Source of the DNA: Chryseobacterium gleum
GTDB lineage: Bacteria > Bacteroidota > Bacteroidia > Flavobacteriales > Schleiferiaceae
Direction: 5' to 3'
Length of the DNA stretch: 56,955 nucleotides
Assembly (NCBI GenBank): GCA_945883565.1
Contig: CAMCXO010000016.1
Location: 1-56,955, forward strand
Made by a program: the position numbers and the translations under genes. Positions 29,101 through 37,748 of this stretch are shown here, piece after piece. Every line of letters starts with the position of its first letter. Within the stretch, counting starts at the first letter, position 1. A model generated the notes under the pieces. That model ran no database searches, was not told the origin of the DNA, and saw nothing but the letters and a program-made list of their open reading frames with translations.

Positions 29101-29470
29101 CGAGTCTTTTGAGCTTTTTAAAGTAATGATAGGAAAACTCAATAGAGAAATACTTTCATTCTTGTTCAAAGGAGGAATTCCTTTGCAAGAAGGACAACCT
29201 CAATCTGTGAAACAAGCTATTACTTCTTCGGCTAAAAAACCTGCACTGCAAACCAGTGGTCCAGGTGCCAATACCTCAGAAAATAAGCCGGGAAACGATA
29301 CTTCATCAACAAAGAAACAGGTTATTCAACCGGTTGTTCGACATGAAAAAAAATACGGTAGAAATGATATTGTGAATGTGAGAAATCTTGCTTCAGGTGA
29401 AATCAAGTCTATGAAATACAAAATTGCCGAAAACCTTTTGGAATCAGGTCAATGGATCATTGAAGAATAA
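26132..29470 (+). CDS. secA: Preprotein translocase ATPase SecA
   Basis: A 1,112-residue SecA, the motor that drives preproteins through SecYEG. It shows [14 protein letters not shown] (Walker A), [21 protein letters not shown] (DEAD and nucleotide site), [12 protein letters not shown], and the [19 protein letters not shown] arginine-finger region. Long helical insertions near residues 60-105 and 320-390 make it longer than the roughly 900-residue SecA of E. coli. The C-terminus lacks the usual zinc-binding CxCxSGxxxxxCH tail. After GRND it carries an alternative domain ([17 protein letters not shown] to the end) of about 40 residues. It is essential upstream of both Sec and T9SS export in this window. 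Confidence 0.98.
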   Translation: [1112 protein letters not shown]

Positions 29471-29486
29471 TGATAATTAAACTAAG

Positions 29487-30731
29487 ATGCATTTGGAAGC
29501 TAGTATTGAAACGACAGATGTGGTAATAGTAGGCGCTGGACCTGGTGGCTCGGCCTGTGCTCTGTTACTTGCCGATGCCGGACAAAAAGTAATTGTTCTC
29601 GATAAATCGGCTTTTCCGAGGGATAAAATCTGTGGCGATGCGTTAAGCCCTGATGTTATCAACCAATTGGTTAAGATTAGGCCAAGTTTGCGCAATCGCT
29701 TTAACCAACAAAATAACAGACAAAGAATAAGAGGCTTGCGCATGGTATCGCCCGAAGGCAAGTCTTTTGAGCTCTATATCGACAAAAGTCAAGATAAAAA
29801 ACTGGAAGGGTATGTTATGCCCCGACAAGAATTTGACCGAACTCTTAACGAAGAGGTAAAGCAACACCCAAACATCGATTTACGCGAAAATCTTGCGGTT
29901 AAAGATTTAACAGTCAACAACCAAGGAGTGGTGATTTCCACTATATCAGGCTCTATTCGTTGCAAAATGGTTGTAGGTGCAGATGGTGCACACTCCATTG
30001 TTGCCAAACAGCTTGCTGGTTTTGAAATGGATCGCAAACACTATTGCGCCGCCCTTCGTGTGTATTACGAAAATGTAGAGTGGGATCAACCAAAAGATCT
30101 TATTGAACTTCACTTTTTACCGGAGGTTTCTCCCGGCTATCTATGGATATTCCCTATGGAAAACAACAAAGCCAATGTTGGCATTGGAATGTTGAGTGAA
30201 TATGTGGCATTAAAAAATGTTAATCTGAAGCAGGAATTAGAAAGAGCTATAAACCATCATCCCAAAATTTCGCCTAGGTTTAAAAATGCCAAACCTTTGG
30301 AAAAAGTGAAAGGCTTTGGAATTCCATTAGGTTCAAAGAAATTTGCCCTTTCTGGAAATAGATTTTTATTAGTTGGAGATGCAGCCAGTTTGGTAGATCC
30401 AATGACCGGTGAGGGTGTAGGCAATGCCTTAAGAAGCGGACGATTTGCCGCTGAACATATTTTGAATGCTTTAACCCTAAATAAATTCGATGCCAAATTC
30501 AATAAGGCCTACGACCGTAGAATTTACAAAGCCCTTTGGTCAGAATTGAGAATTAGCCGCGCTTTTCAAAAGTTTTTCACTAACCCGAAACGAGTTAATT
30601 GGCTCACCAATTTCCTTATTAAGAATACTAAAATTCATAATAAGCTTAACAAATGGTTTTTAGATGACCACTTCATGACTTACTGGAACAAACCCTCTTT
30701 TTATTTAAAAAAACTTTTTAGCTCAAATTAA
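29487..30731 (+). CDS. Geranylgeranyl-reductase-family FAD oxidoreductase
   Basis: A 414-residue flavoprotein. The dinucleotide motif VVIVGAGPGGSACA is at the N-terminus, then the FPRDKICGDALSP motif of geranylgeranyl/digeranylgeranylglycerophospholipid reductases, the VGADGAHS motif near 165, and the second FAD motif LLVGDAASLVDPMTGEGVGNA near 295. The family reduces double bonds of isoprenoid chains or hydroxylates aromatics; the substrate is unknown here, with menaquinone side chain or a lipid pigment as possibilities. It starts 16 bp after secA on the same strand. Confidence 0.88.
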   Translation: MHLEASIETTDVVIVGAGPGGSACALLLADAGQKVIVLDKSAFPRDKICGDALSPDVINQLVKIRPSLRNRFNQQNNRQRIRGLRMVSPEGKSFELYIDKSQDKKLEGYVMPRQEFDRTLNEEVKQHPNIDLRENLAVKDLTVNNQGVVISTISGSIRCKMVVGADGAHSIVAKQLAGFEMDRKHYCAALRVYYENVEWDQPKDLIELHFLPEVSPGYLWIFPMENNKANVGIGMLSEYVALKNVNLKQELERAINHHPKISPRFKNAKPLEKVKGFGIPLGSKKFALSGNRFLLVGDAASLVDPMTGEGVGNALRSGRFAAEHILNALTLNKFDAKFNKAYDRRIYKALWSELRISRAFQKFFTNPKRVNWLTNFLIKNTKIHNKLNKWFLDDHFMTYWNKPSFYLKKLFSSN

Positions 30732-30734
30732 AAA

Positions 30735-30753
30735 AGCACCCAAAGTAGGTGCT
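30735..30753 (-). terminator. Intrinsic terminator of the biotin-carrier/DUF4399 unit
   Basis: 6-bp stem AGCACC / GGTGCT with a 7-nt loop. On the minus strand it is followed by a run of T (A tract at 30730-30735 on the plus strand), so it ends transcription arriving from the DUF4399 gene. It may also slow transcription from the opposite side. Confidence 0.7.
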
Positions 30754-30781
30754 CTAAATAATCTTTTAAAGGTCGTACTTA

Positions 30782-31282
30782 TTAATTCTTTACTTCAATC
30801 TTAATGGTCTTGCTTAAAACTTTACCAAAGCTCATATGGGCGCCATTAGCAAATTGAAGGGTAAGTTCGTAAACGCCTGGTTTCAAATTTAATTCGGTTT
30901 CGGTTTCGCCTCCTCCAAAATGAATATTTAGGGAATCTTTTGGAATTATTTGTCCGGGTTCGTAAAAAGGTCCATTTACTATTATGTGATGATGACCCGT
31001 TCCGTAAAGCACTTCTCCGGCCGGACGAACCTCCATACCTTTTATTCCCATTTCCACTTTAAAGTTTGGCTTTACCACTTGGCCATCTTGAAGGTTAACA
31101 AAAAATACTTCAGCACCTTCAGGAAATGCCACCAAGCTATCTTTAGAAGAAGTTTGATCATGTTGATGGCCTAAAACAACTTCGGAATTATCAATTCTTG
31201 TAACCGAATCATCGGTAATGGCAGAGTTGCAACTCACCAAAATGGTGGCCATAAACCAAAAAATTAGGGATAAATACTTCAT
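30782..31282 (-). CDS. DUF4399 lipoprotein
   Basis: A 166-residue lipoprotein: signal peptide with lipobox LVSC (Cys18), a short spacer with HQHDQ, then a DUF4399 domain (about 48-165) with VFFVNLQDGQVVKP, a histidine-rich GTGHHHIIVNG motif and a FANGAHMSFG motif. The domain is found in periplasmic or outer-membrane proteins; the histidines suggest metal binding, but no function is established to my knowledge. It starts 4 bp after the biotin-carrier gene and shares its transcript. Confidence 0.86.
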   Translation of the reverse strand: MKYLSLIFWFMATILVSCNSAITDDSVTRIDNSEVVLGHQHDQTSSKDSLVAFPEGAEVFFVNLQDGQVVKPNFKVEMGIKGMEVRPAGEVLYGTGHHHIIVNGPFYEPGQIIPKDSLNIHFGGGETETELNLKPGVYELTLQFANGAHMSFGKVLSKTIKIEVKN

Positions 31283-31286
31283 TTGA

Positions 31287-31787
31287 CTAGGATTGAAAGC
31301 TTATTAGCACTTGATTTTTCTCAACAGCATCTCCTTGATTCACGCGAATTTCTTTCACAATAGCGTCTCCAGGTGACTTTAAAATGTTCTCCATTTTCAT
31401 AGCTTCTAACACCAAAAGTGGGGTTCCTGTTCTAACTTCATCACCAATATTTACTTCAATGCGGACAACCAAACCCGGCATAGGCGCTTTAATTTCTGAA
31501 AGTTTTTTAACATTCATGCCACTTAAACCCATTTTTTCCAAAAGTAGTTGCTGGTCGGTTTTAATCTCTAAATCAACCACTTTTCCGTTAATCTTTAAAC
31601 TAACACGTTGATTATCGGAATCTACTTTAAGTAAACTTATATTATAAGATTCACCATGTAGTATAGAATGCCAAACACCGTCGGCTACTCTTATCAAATC
31701 AGGATTTAGGTCTCCAAATGACAGTTTGCCATCTGAGTTTTTGGCTATGTTAAAAACCTTGCCGGAAGGGAGAGTAATTTGGTACAT
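31287..31787 (-). CDS. Biotin carboxyl carrier protein-like subunit
   Basis: A 166-residue biotin carrier of the acyl-CoA carboxylase type. The C-terminal biotinyl domain (about 95-166) has the canonical EAMKMEN motif with the biotinylated Lys132 and the preceding APMPG turn. The N-terminal half matches the linker portion seen in carrier subunits of propionyl- or methylcrotonyl-CoA carboxylases. The biotin carboxylase and carboxyltransferase genes are not in the window, so the partner must be elsewhere. Downstream is the unrelated DUF4399 lipoprotein, 4 bp away. Confidence 0.9.
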   Translation of the reverse strand: MYQITLPSGKVFNIAKNSDGKLSFGDLNPDLIRVADGVWHSILHGESYNISLLKVDSDNQRVSLKINGKVVDLEIKTDQQLLLEKMGLSGMNVKKLSEIKAPMPGLVVRIEVNIGDEVRTGTPLLVLEAMKMENILKSPGDAIVKEIRVNQGDAVEKNQVLISFQS

Positions 31788-31837
31788 GCTCCAAAGTTAA
31801 AGTCGATAACACATAAATTTTATGACTTTTTTAAGTA

Positions 31838-31859
31838 AAGGCCAACTTTTAATGGCCTT
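31838..31859 (+). promoter_or_regulatory. Inverted repeat upstream of the sortilin-like gene
   Basis: 7-bp perfect arms AAGGCCA and TGGCCTT around an 8-nt spacer, 35 bp before the ATG. Could be an operator or a 5'-UTR hairpin. No protein can be named. Confidence 0.3.
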
Positions 31860-31894
31860 GAAGCGTTTACATTGCAATTCACCTAACCGAATTT

Positions 31895-34800
31895 ATGAAA
31901 AGAATAATACTCCTTTCTCTAACCTTGTGTTTAAGCACTTTAAATGCCCAAGACTGGGTTGAAGGCATGCAAGACCCAAGCATAAACTTCTATCAAGTTC
32001 AATCGGCATTTAATGCGTTTTGGCAAGGAAAAGAAATCGAAAAAGGCAAAGGCTGGAAGCAATTTAAACGTTGGGAGCACTTTACGAATGAAAGGGTTTA
32101 TCCAGAAGGTAATAGGCCAACACCATCCATTCTCTATAGCGCTCAAATGCAGCAAGCTGAACAAATGCAAACCTCAACGCCTTTGGGCAATTGGCGTCCC
32201 GTTGGCCCATTTGATGGCAACGCTATAGGAGGCATTGGTCGTTTGAATTGTGTAGCTTTTCATCCAACAAATACACAAATCATATATGTAGGAGCACCAG
32301 CGGGAGGGCTTTGGAAAAGTACAAATGGTGGACAAACATGGTCAACATCCACCGATCAGCTCACCAATTTAGGCGTTTCGGCCATTGTAATCGACCCAAC
32401 AAATCCAAATATTATGTTCATCTCCACAGGCGACAGGGATGCGGCCGATACTTATTCGCATGGAGTGATGAAATCAACAGACGGAGGGGATACTTGGCTG
32501 CCCACAGGTATGACCCACAATTTGGTTCAAAATGTTAGAGCCACAGGCCTACATATGAATCCCTTAAATGCACAAGAATTAGTACTTACCACTAGATCGG
32601 GAATCTTCAAAACAATGGATGGCGGTGGCTCATGGATTAATGTACAAGGTGGTGCATTTCAAAGCATTATACAGAAAATAAACGACCCCAATATATTATT
32701 TGCAACAACTTTTGGGTCAGCTCGAATTTGGCAATCCATTAATGCTGGAGATTCTTGGGTTCAGTTGCCCACCAGCACTGGTGGACTTCCTAGCAATGCT
32801 CGGAGAATTGAACTTGCCGTTACTCCCGCTAACGTAAATATAATTTATGCCCTTGCCGCTGGTAATGATAATGGATTTAGAGGTCTCTATCGATCAATCG
32901 ATGGCGGAAACACTTGGGTTGAGCAATCTTCAACGCCCAACCTTTTGGGATGGTCAACCAATGGTTCTGATAGTGGCGGTCAAGGTTGGTATGATTTGGC
33001 TATTGCTTGCTCGCCAACTAACGCAGATGAGATATATTGTGGAGGTGTAAATATTTGGAAATCTACCAATGGCGGCAGCACTTGGAACCTAAATGCCCAT
33101 TGGTTTGGTGGCGGCGGTAGGCCTTATGTCCATGCAGATATTCATGCCTTGGCTTTTCAGCCAGGAACGAATCGTTTATTTTCTTGCAGCGATGGCGGAT
33201 TGGATATTACCGAAAATGGCGGAAACACTTGGAATAGCTTTCAAGATGGCATGAACATCACCCAATACTATCGCATTGGAACTTCCCCAGTAGATACACT
33301 TCGAATTATTGCCGGAGCTCAAGATAATGGAACCCATCTCCGAGCTAATTTTTGGGACCGAGTTGGCGGTGGAGACGGAATGGATTGCGCCATTGACCCC
33401 CAAAATCCTCAAATAATGTATTCCTCTATCTATTATGGTGACTTTTATAAGTCTACTAATGGAGGTAATACCTTTACTGCAAGTTTCAATTTACCTCCTT
33501 CCGGAACCGGAAATTGGGTTACTCCATTAACCTTAGATCCAAATAATGGCTCTGTTGTATATGCAGGCTTCACCGGCCTTTGGAAATCAACTAACGCTGG
33601 CGTGTCTTTTACCAATGTTTCGGGAAGCATAAACGGAACAAACATAGATCGAATTTATGTTCCTAAAGTGAACTCAAATCATGTGTATGTGGGCATTACC
33701 AATGAGTTGTATCGTTCAACAAATGGCGGAAGTAGCTTTAGTTTATTTAGCAATCTGCCAGGGAGCGGTACGGTCACTGGTATAGCGGTTTCCGACAATG
33801 ATCAAAATAAAATCTGGGTGAGCCGCTCCGGTTATGCACAAGGACAAAAACTCTATTTCTCCAATAATGGTGGTTCTACTTGGACCAACATCAGCGATAA
33901 TTTACCCAATGTTCCTGCCAACTGCGTAACATTTGGAGATACTAACTTGAACGGAATTTATGTGGGAACCGATATAGGGGTGTACTACCGTGATGATTTA
34001 TTATCAGAATGGAAACCTTTTATGTCAGGACTTCCAAATGTTATTGTAAATGAATTGGAAATTCAACCAATTGCCAATAAAATAAGGGCATGCACTTACG
34101 GAAGAGGCGTTTGGGAAAGTCCTTTGTATGATGGTCAATTCCAAAAACCAATAGCCGACTTCACCTCCCCAAAAGCCGTTTGCGGAATTGGTGATACCAT
34201 TCGCTTAAGCAATGCAACTATAAATTTCCCCGAAGATTTTCGTTGGTACTTTATACCAAATACCGTTACATATGTTAACGGAACTTCCGACACAAGTGAG
34301 AATCCTGTGCTGGTATTGAACTCTAATGGATGGTACAATGTTGCGCTTTTTGCATCAAACAGTAATGGTTCAGACAGTTTATATCGTCAGGCTGTTTTTA
34401 GGGTTGGTGGATTAATTGCACCGTTTTTCGAAAACTTTGAGCCCAAAGATGCCTTCGAAAGCTGGGAAATAGTTAACCCTGACATTATTCCTGAATTAGG
34501 TTGGCAAGGAGCTAATCGAATTGGAATAAATGGTCAAGGCACTAAAACGGCCATGATGGATTTATTCGCTTATAGCCAAAACGGTTTACAAGGCAGACGT
34601 GATCATCTAATTTCTCCACCCTTAGATTTAAGCACCTTGCAAAATGCCTTCATTAGTTTCGATCATGCTTATGCCAGACGAACCGGTTCGTCAAACGACA
34701 CCTTAATTTTGTCCATTTCAACAAATTGTGGAAATACTTGGACCACTTTACGCAAGTGGACAGGTTTGGGCGGACCTAATGGTTTAGCCACCCGAGCTAA

Positions 34801-36412
34801 CCAAAGTGGTGTTTTTAATCCAACTGCAGCCACCGATTGGTGCGGACAAGCAGGATTCGCGCCATGTAACAATATTGATTTGAGTGTTTATGACGGCTTA
34901 TCCAATGTTAAAATCCGATTTACCACTGTAAGCCGTTTTGGAAATAGATTATACCTAGACAACATCGTTGTTGGCGGACAAGCTGGCAGTGCACCAATAG
35001 CCGATTTCGTAATCGATCCTCAGTCTTGTGCAAATTATGCTCTAGTGCCACAAAATCTAAGTGGTGGCATTGTCGATTCTGTTTATTGGATTTTTACAGG
35101 TGGAGTGCCTTTAAATTCTTCACAATATTCGCCTCAAGTTACTTACCCAAATGCAGGCAGCTACAATATAGAACTTCGGGTATTTAACAATTTAGGAAAT
35201 AATGCTATAATTAAAAATCAAATTGTCCAGGTACAACAAAATACACCAGTTCAAATAAATATAAATAGTGGGGCAGTTTGCCAAGGTACACCTGTAAACC
35301 TATCACTTACTACACAAAATGAAGGTGTAAATCCACAATTTGAATGGTTTATAAATGGTCAGGCGGCCGGACAAAATGTAAATCAATTATCTTTAAACAA
35401 CCTTCAAAATGGTGATTTTATTTACGCTAAAGTGCGTTCATCTGAAATTTGCGCTTGGCCTTTAGATGCTTACTCGGATACGCTAAGCATTTCCTTTTTG
35501 CCGGCGCCAACTGTAAGTGCTGCGCCTATGGCAGCAGTATGTGTATCAGACAGTCCAATATTATTAACTTTTGGCTCACCAATCGGTGGTAGCTATTCTG
35601 GTCCGGGCATAGTTAACGATACGCTTTTCCCCAACTTAGCCGGTAGCGGAGTTAAAATATTGCGTTATACTTTCACCGACACCAACGGCTGCAGCGCTTC
35701 TGCTACTCGCTCGGTTCAAGTGGCCTCAAAACCTGTTTTAAGCTTAGGGAATACCTTGGTTTGTAGAAGTTCAGGAATAGTTCCAGCAAATTGGGTGGTG
35801 AATCCGGTTGGAGGAAACTACTACTTTAACGGGCTATCTATATCAAACTTAAATGCCGCCTCATTAAATCCAGGTACCTACACTATTGAGTACAGCTTTA
35901 CCCAAAGTGCTTGCGACAGTCTGTTTTCGTTTGATATTACTGTGGTAGATGGGCCCGCACAGCCTTCTTTGGTTTATAGCAACGACAGCTTGGAAACAGC
36001 AAATTCCTCATCTGATTATCGATGGTTCTACAACGGATTTAGAATAACCGGTGCCCAAAACAATTTTTATATCCCAACCCAAAACGGCTATTATCAAGTA
36101 GAAATCCGCGACTCTTCGGGATGCGGCAATCGTTCAGACTCTGTATTGGTAGAGAATATTGGCTTAAACGAAAGCCATGCAAACAGCGAGTGGTCGTTTT
36201 TCCCTAACCCAAACAAAGGCCATTTTAATATTGATCTAAGGCCGGGCTCAAGAGCCAAACTCTTGGTGCAAAACATACTCGGTCAAACCCTGACCTCTTT
36301 TGACATTGAAAGAGGATTAACAGAAATCCAAATCAATTTGCCCAAGGGTGTTTACTTCTTAGTTTTAGAAAGAGAAAACACCCTGAGCAAAAAAAGACTG
36401 TTGATTCAATAG
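31895..36412 (+). CDS. Giant secreted sortilin-like beta-propeller protein with T9SS type A sorting domain
   Basis: A 1,505-residue secreted protein. The signal peptide (MKRIILLSLTLCLSTLNAQ) is followed by a propeller of VPS10/sortilin- or BNR-type repeats (about 100-745), seen as recurrent STNGGxTW, SxDGGxTW and GLWKSTN motifs. Then come a PKD-like domain (about 755-850), a MAM-like jelly-roll region (about 850-1020), another PKD-like domain and Ig-like segments, and a type A sorting domain beginning FFPNPNKGHF and ending SKKRLLIQ. BNR repeats suggest glycan or protein binding. Some BNR proteins are glycosidases, but no sialidase FRIP-type active site is visible. Single gene; T9SS cargo. Confidence 0.92.
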   Translation: MKRIILLSLTLCLSTLNAQDWVEGMQDPSINFYQVQSAFNAFWQGKEIEKGKGWKQFKRWEHFTNERVYPEGNRPTPSILYSAQMQQAEQMQTSTPLGNWRPVGPFDGNAIGGIGRLNCVAFHPTNTQIIYVGAPAGGLWKSTNGGQTWSTSTDQLTNLGVSAIVIDPTNPNIMFISTGDRDAADTYSHGVMKSTDGGDTWLPTGMTHNLVQNVRATGLHMNPLNAQELVLTTRSGIFKTMDGGGSWINVQGGAFQSIIQKINDPNILFATTFGSARIWQSINAGDSWVQLPTSTGGLPSNARRIELAVTPANVNIIYALAAGNDNGFRGLYRSIDGGNTWVEQSSTPNLLGWSTNGSDSGGQGWYDLAIACSPTNADEIYCGGVNIWKSTNGGSTWNLNAHWFGGGGRPYVHADIHALAFQPGTNRLFSCSDGGLDITENGGNTWNSFQDGMNITQYYRIGTSPVDTLRIIAGAQDNGTHLRANFWDRVGGGDGMDCAIDPQNPQIMYSSIYYGDFYKSTNGGNTFTASFNLPPSGTGNWVTPLTLDPNNGSVVYAGFTGLWKSTNAGVSFTNVSGSINGTNIDRIYVPKVNSNHVYVGITNELYRSTNGGSSFSLFSNLPGSGTVTGIAVSDNDQNKIWVSRSGYAQGQKLYFSNNGGSTWTNISDNLPNVPANCVTFGDTNLNGIYVGTDIGVYYRDDLLSEWKPFMSGLPNVIVNELEIQPIANKIRACTYGRGVWESPLYDGQFQKPIADFTSPKAVCGIGDTIRLSNATINFPEDFRWYFIPNTVTYVNGTSDTSENPVLVLNSNGWYNVALFASNSNGSDSLYRQAVFRVGGLIAPFFENFEPKDAFESWEIVNPDIIPELGWQGANRIGINGQGTKTAMMDLFAYSQNGLQGRRDHLISPPLDLSTLQNAFISFDHAYARRTGSSNDTLILSISTNCGNTWTTLRKWTGLGGPNGLATRANQSGVFNPTAATDWCGQAGFAPCNNIDLSVYDGLSNVKIRFTTVSRFGNRLYLDNIVVGGQAGSAPIADFVIDPQSCANYALVPQNLSGGIVDSVYWIFTGGVPLNSSQYSPQVTYPNAGSYNIELRVFNNLGNNAIIKNQIVQVQQNTPVQININSGAVCQGTPVNLSLTTQNEGVNPQFEWFINGQAAGQNVNQLSLNNLQNGDFIYAKVRSSEICAWPLDAYSDTLSISFLPAPTVSAAPMAAVCVSDSPILLTFGSPIGGSYSGPGIVNDTLFPNLAGSGVKILRYTFTDTNGCSASATRSVQVASKPVLSLGNTLVCRSSGIVPANWVVNPVGGNYYFNGLSISNLNAASLNPGTYTIEYSFTQSACDSLFSFDITVVDGPAQPSLVYSNDSLETANSSSDYRWFYNGFRITGAQNNFYIPTQNGYYQVEIRDSSGCGNRSDSVLVENIGLNESHANSEWSFFPNPNKGHFNIDLRPGSRAKLLVQNILGQTLTSFDIERGLTEIQINLPKGVYFLVLERENTLSKKRLLIQ

Positions 36413-36421
36413 GTATAAACT

Positions 36422-37147
36422 TTATTCTTGTTCCAATTGAACATTTGCTAGATAGGCTCCTTCAAAAAAGGGGCCTGTCATTTTTATAGCCGTTTCACCT
36501 ACTCCTGTATAACCATTTAAAACCGATAAGGAAGCCTGATTGTGCCAAAAACGTGCCGGATTTATAGCGAAAAGCAAGCTTAACTTGGAGCCGTTCATTA
36601 AATTCTGAGGTTCACCAAAGAAATTGGTTTGCAAAGTTTTGCTTAAAACACTTAAATTTTCGGCTTCTCCGAAGTCAAAAGCAAAACTGCCTGTTTGACT
36701 TTGAGGAGAATTGCCTTTAATCCGAACACTCAAATCACCTAGTGCCCCGTTTCGAGGGAATTGTTGGCTAAGGGAGTCTATTCCTAATGTAAAATGCATT
36801 CTTATATACTGCCCTTCAGGTATATCGTTTATTACAATCGATGTCAACCCTTTATCTTCGGCGTCCATTAACCAAATCCCTCCAGGAACCGTATAAAAAG
36901 ATCCATTTGTGGATTCTAATTGAATGTTTGAAATATAAAATTGCAGCATGCTGAAGTACAAACTGTCACCTGTTTTAGGGTGTACATAAAATTCCTCAAT
37001 CCGCCAATCCTCCATTGACGCTCCAAAAACATAATCGAAACCAATTTCCAATCTTGGCTTAACTACAACTTCTTCTTTGTCTTTGTCGCAGCTTAAAAAA
37101 ATCGAAAAGCTAAGAATTACCGCTAAAAATGCCTTTAAGTTTTTCAT
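36422..37147 (-). CDS. MbnP-family lipoprotein
   Basis: A 241-residue lipoprotein with signal peptide and lipobox FLSC (Cys20). The MbnP-like domain fills the rest, with FDYVFGA, YFSMLQFYISNIQLE, the LMDAEDKG stretch, IPEGQYIRMHFTLGIDS, and LLFAINPARFWHN near the C-terminus. MbnP proteins bind copper, with oxidised tryptophan in methanotroph members, and often pair with the MbnH cytochrome peroxidase, which is absent here. A copper role is therefore only a family-level inference. It converges on the sortilin-like gene with a 9-bp gap. Confidence 0.83.
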   Translation of the reverse strand: MKNLKAFLAVILSFSIFLSCDKDKEEVVVKPRLEIGFDYVFGASMEDWRIEEFYVHPKTGDSLYFSMLQFYISNIQLESTNGSFYTVPGGIWLMDAEDKGLTSIVINDIPEGQYIRMHFTLGIDSLSQQFPRNGALGDLSVRIKGNSPQSQTGSFAFDFGEAENLSVLSKTLQTNFFGEPQNLMNGSKLSLLFAINPARFWHNQASLSVLNGYTGVGETAIKMTGPFFEGAYLANVQLEQE

Positions 37148-37196
37148 TGTTCTCTCATTTATTCAATGAAGTTATAACCAAAGCCGCTTAATCTTA

Positions 37197-37210
37197 ATGA
37201 CCTAAATCAC
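37197..37210. promoter_or_regulatory. Imperfect TGAC-N4-TCA dyad upstream of MbnP
   Basis: ATGACCTAAATCAC keeps the TGA/TCA halves of a Crp/Fnr-like dyad and shares the GGTCAT half (minus strand) with the perfect site upstream of the V-ATPase operon. It lies 50 bp before the MbnP start and 115 bp before the divergent monooxygenase. Weak evidence. Confidence 0.25.
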
Positions 37211-37325
37211 TTAGTTGTAAAAAAGCAAATAATTAAGGCCTTTAAATAAACCTATTGAATTTCGCTTACAATTCTATGAGTTAGGAGTGGAAACGCTTAT
37301 TTTGCAATCCATTTTAAATTCATTT

Positions 37326-37631
37326 ATGAATCAGACTTATGTATTACAAGGCAGGCTTCATGCAATCTCTGGAAAAGGTGGTCAATTGACAACACTGCTT
37401 CAAAGAGCTGCAAAAATTTTAAAAAATGTTAAAGGTTGCAAATTGTACTTAATTAGCCGTGTGCCATTAGAATTCGATACCATTTTTGTCACTGAAGTTT
37501 GGGACTCCAAGTTCGATCACGACCAGTCTCTTTCTCAACCCGAATTGCGGGAAATCATAGAACAAGCGATGCCCTTGTTAAAAGGATCGCCAGAACTTAA
37601 CGTAGAATTGGAATATTTGGGTGGTTTATAA
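37326..37631 (+). CDS. ABM-domain protein, putative quinol monooxygenase
   Basis: A 101-residue dimeric alpha/beta-barrel (antibiotic biosynthesis monooxygenase, YgiN-like) protein. It shows a start MNQTYVLQGRLHAISGKG, a middle helix, a strand with KLYLISRVP, and IFVTEVWDSKFDHDQSL, the ABM EVW motif. The ATG at 37326 gives the usual length; a GTG at 37287 would add 13 residues and is less likely. The family oxidises quinols or removes reactive aromatics without cofactors; some members only bind. Single gene. Confidence 0.82.
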   Translation: MNQTYVLQGRLHAISGKGGQLTTLLQRAAKILKNVKGCKLYLISRVPLEFDTIFVTEVWDSKFDHDQSLSQPELREIIEQAMPLLKGSPELNVELEYLGGL

Positions 37632-37748
37632 AGTAATTCAGAAAATTGACTGAATTTCTTTTCTGAAAACTTAATAACAGATATATAAATTATGCGCAAA
37701 TAATTGCATTTTTGACTCGCTCACCTGAAAGGACGAATAACAACAAAA

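Noticed and set aside
32013-32538. Short alternative-frame peptides within the sortilin-like gene
   Set aside because: They mirror repeated STNGG-type codons of the real frame and have no independent support.
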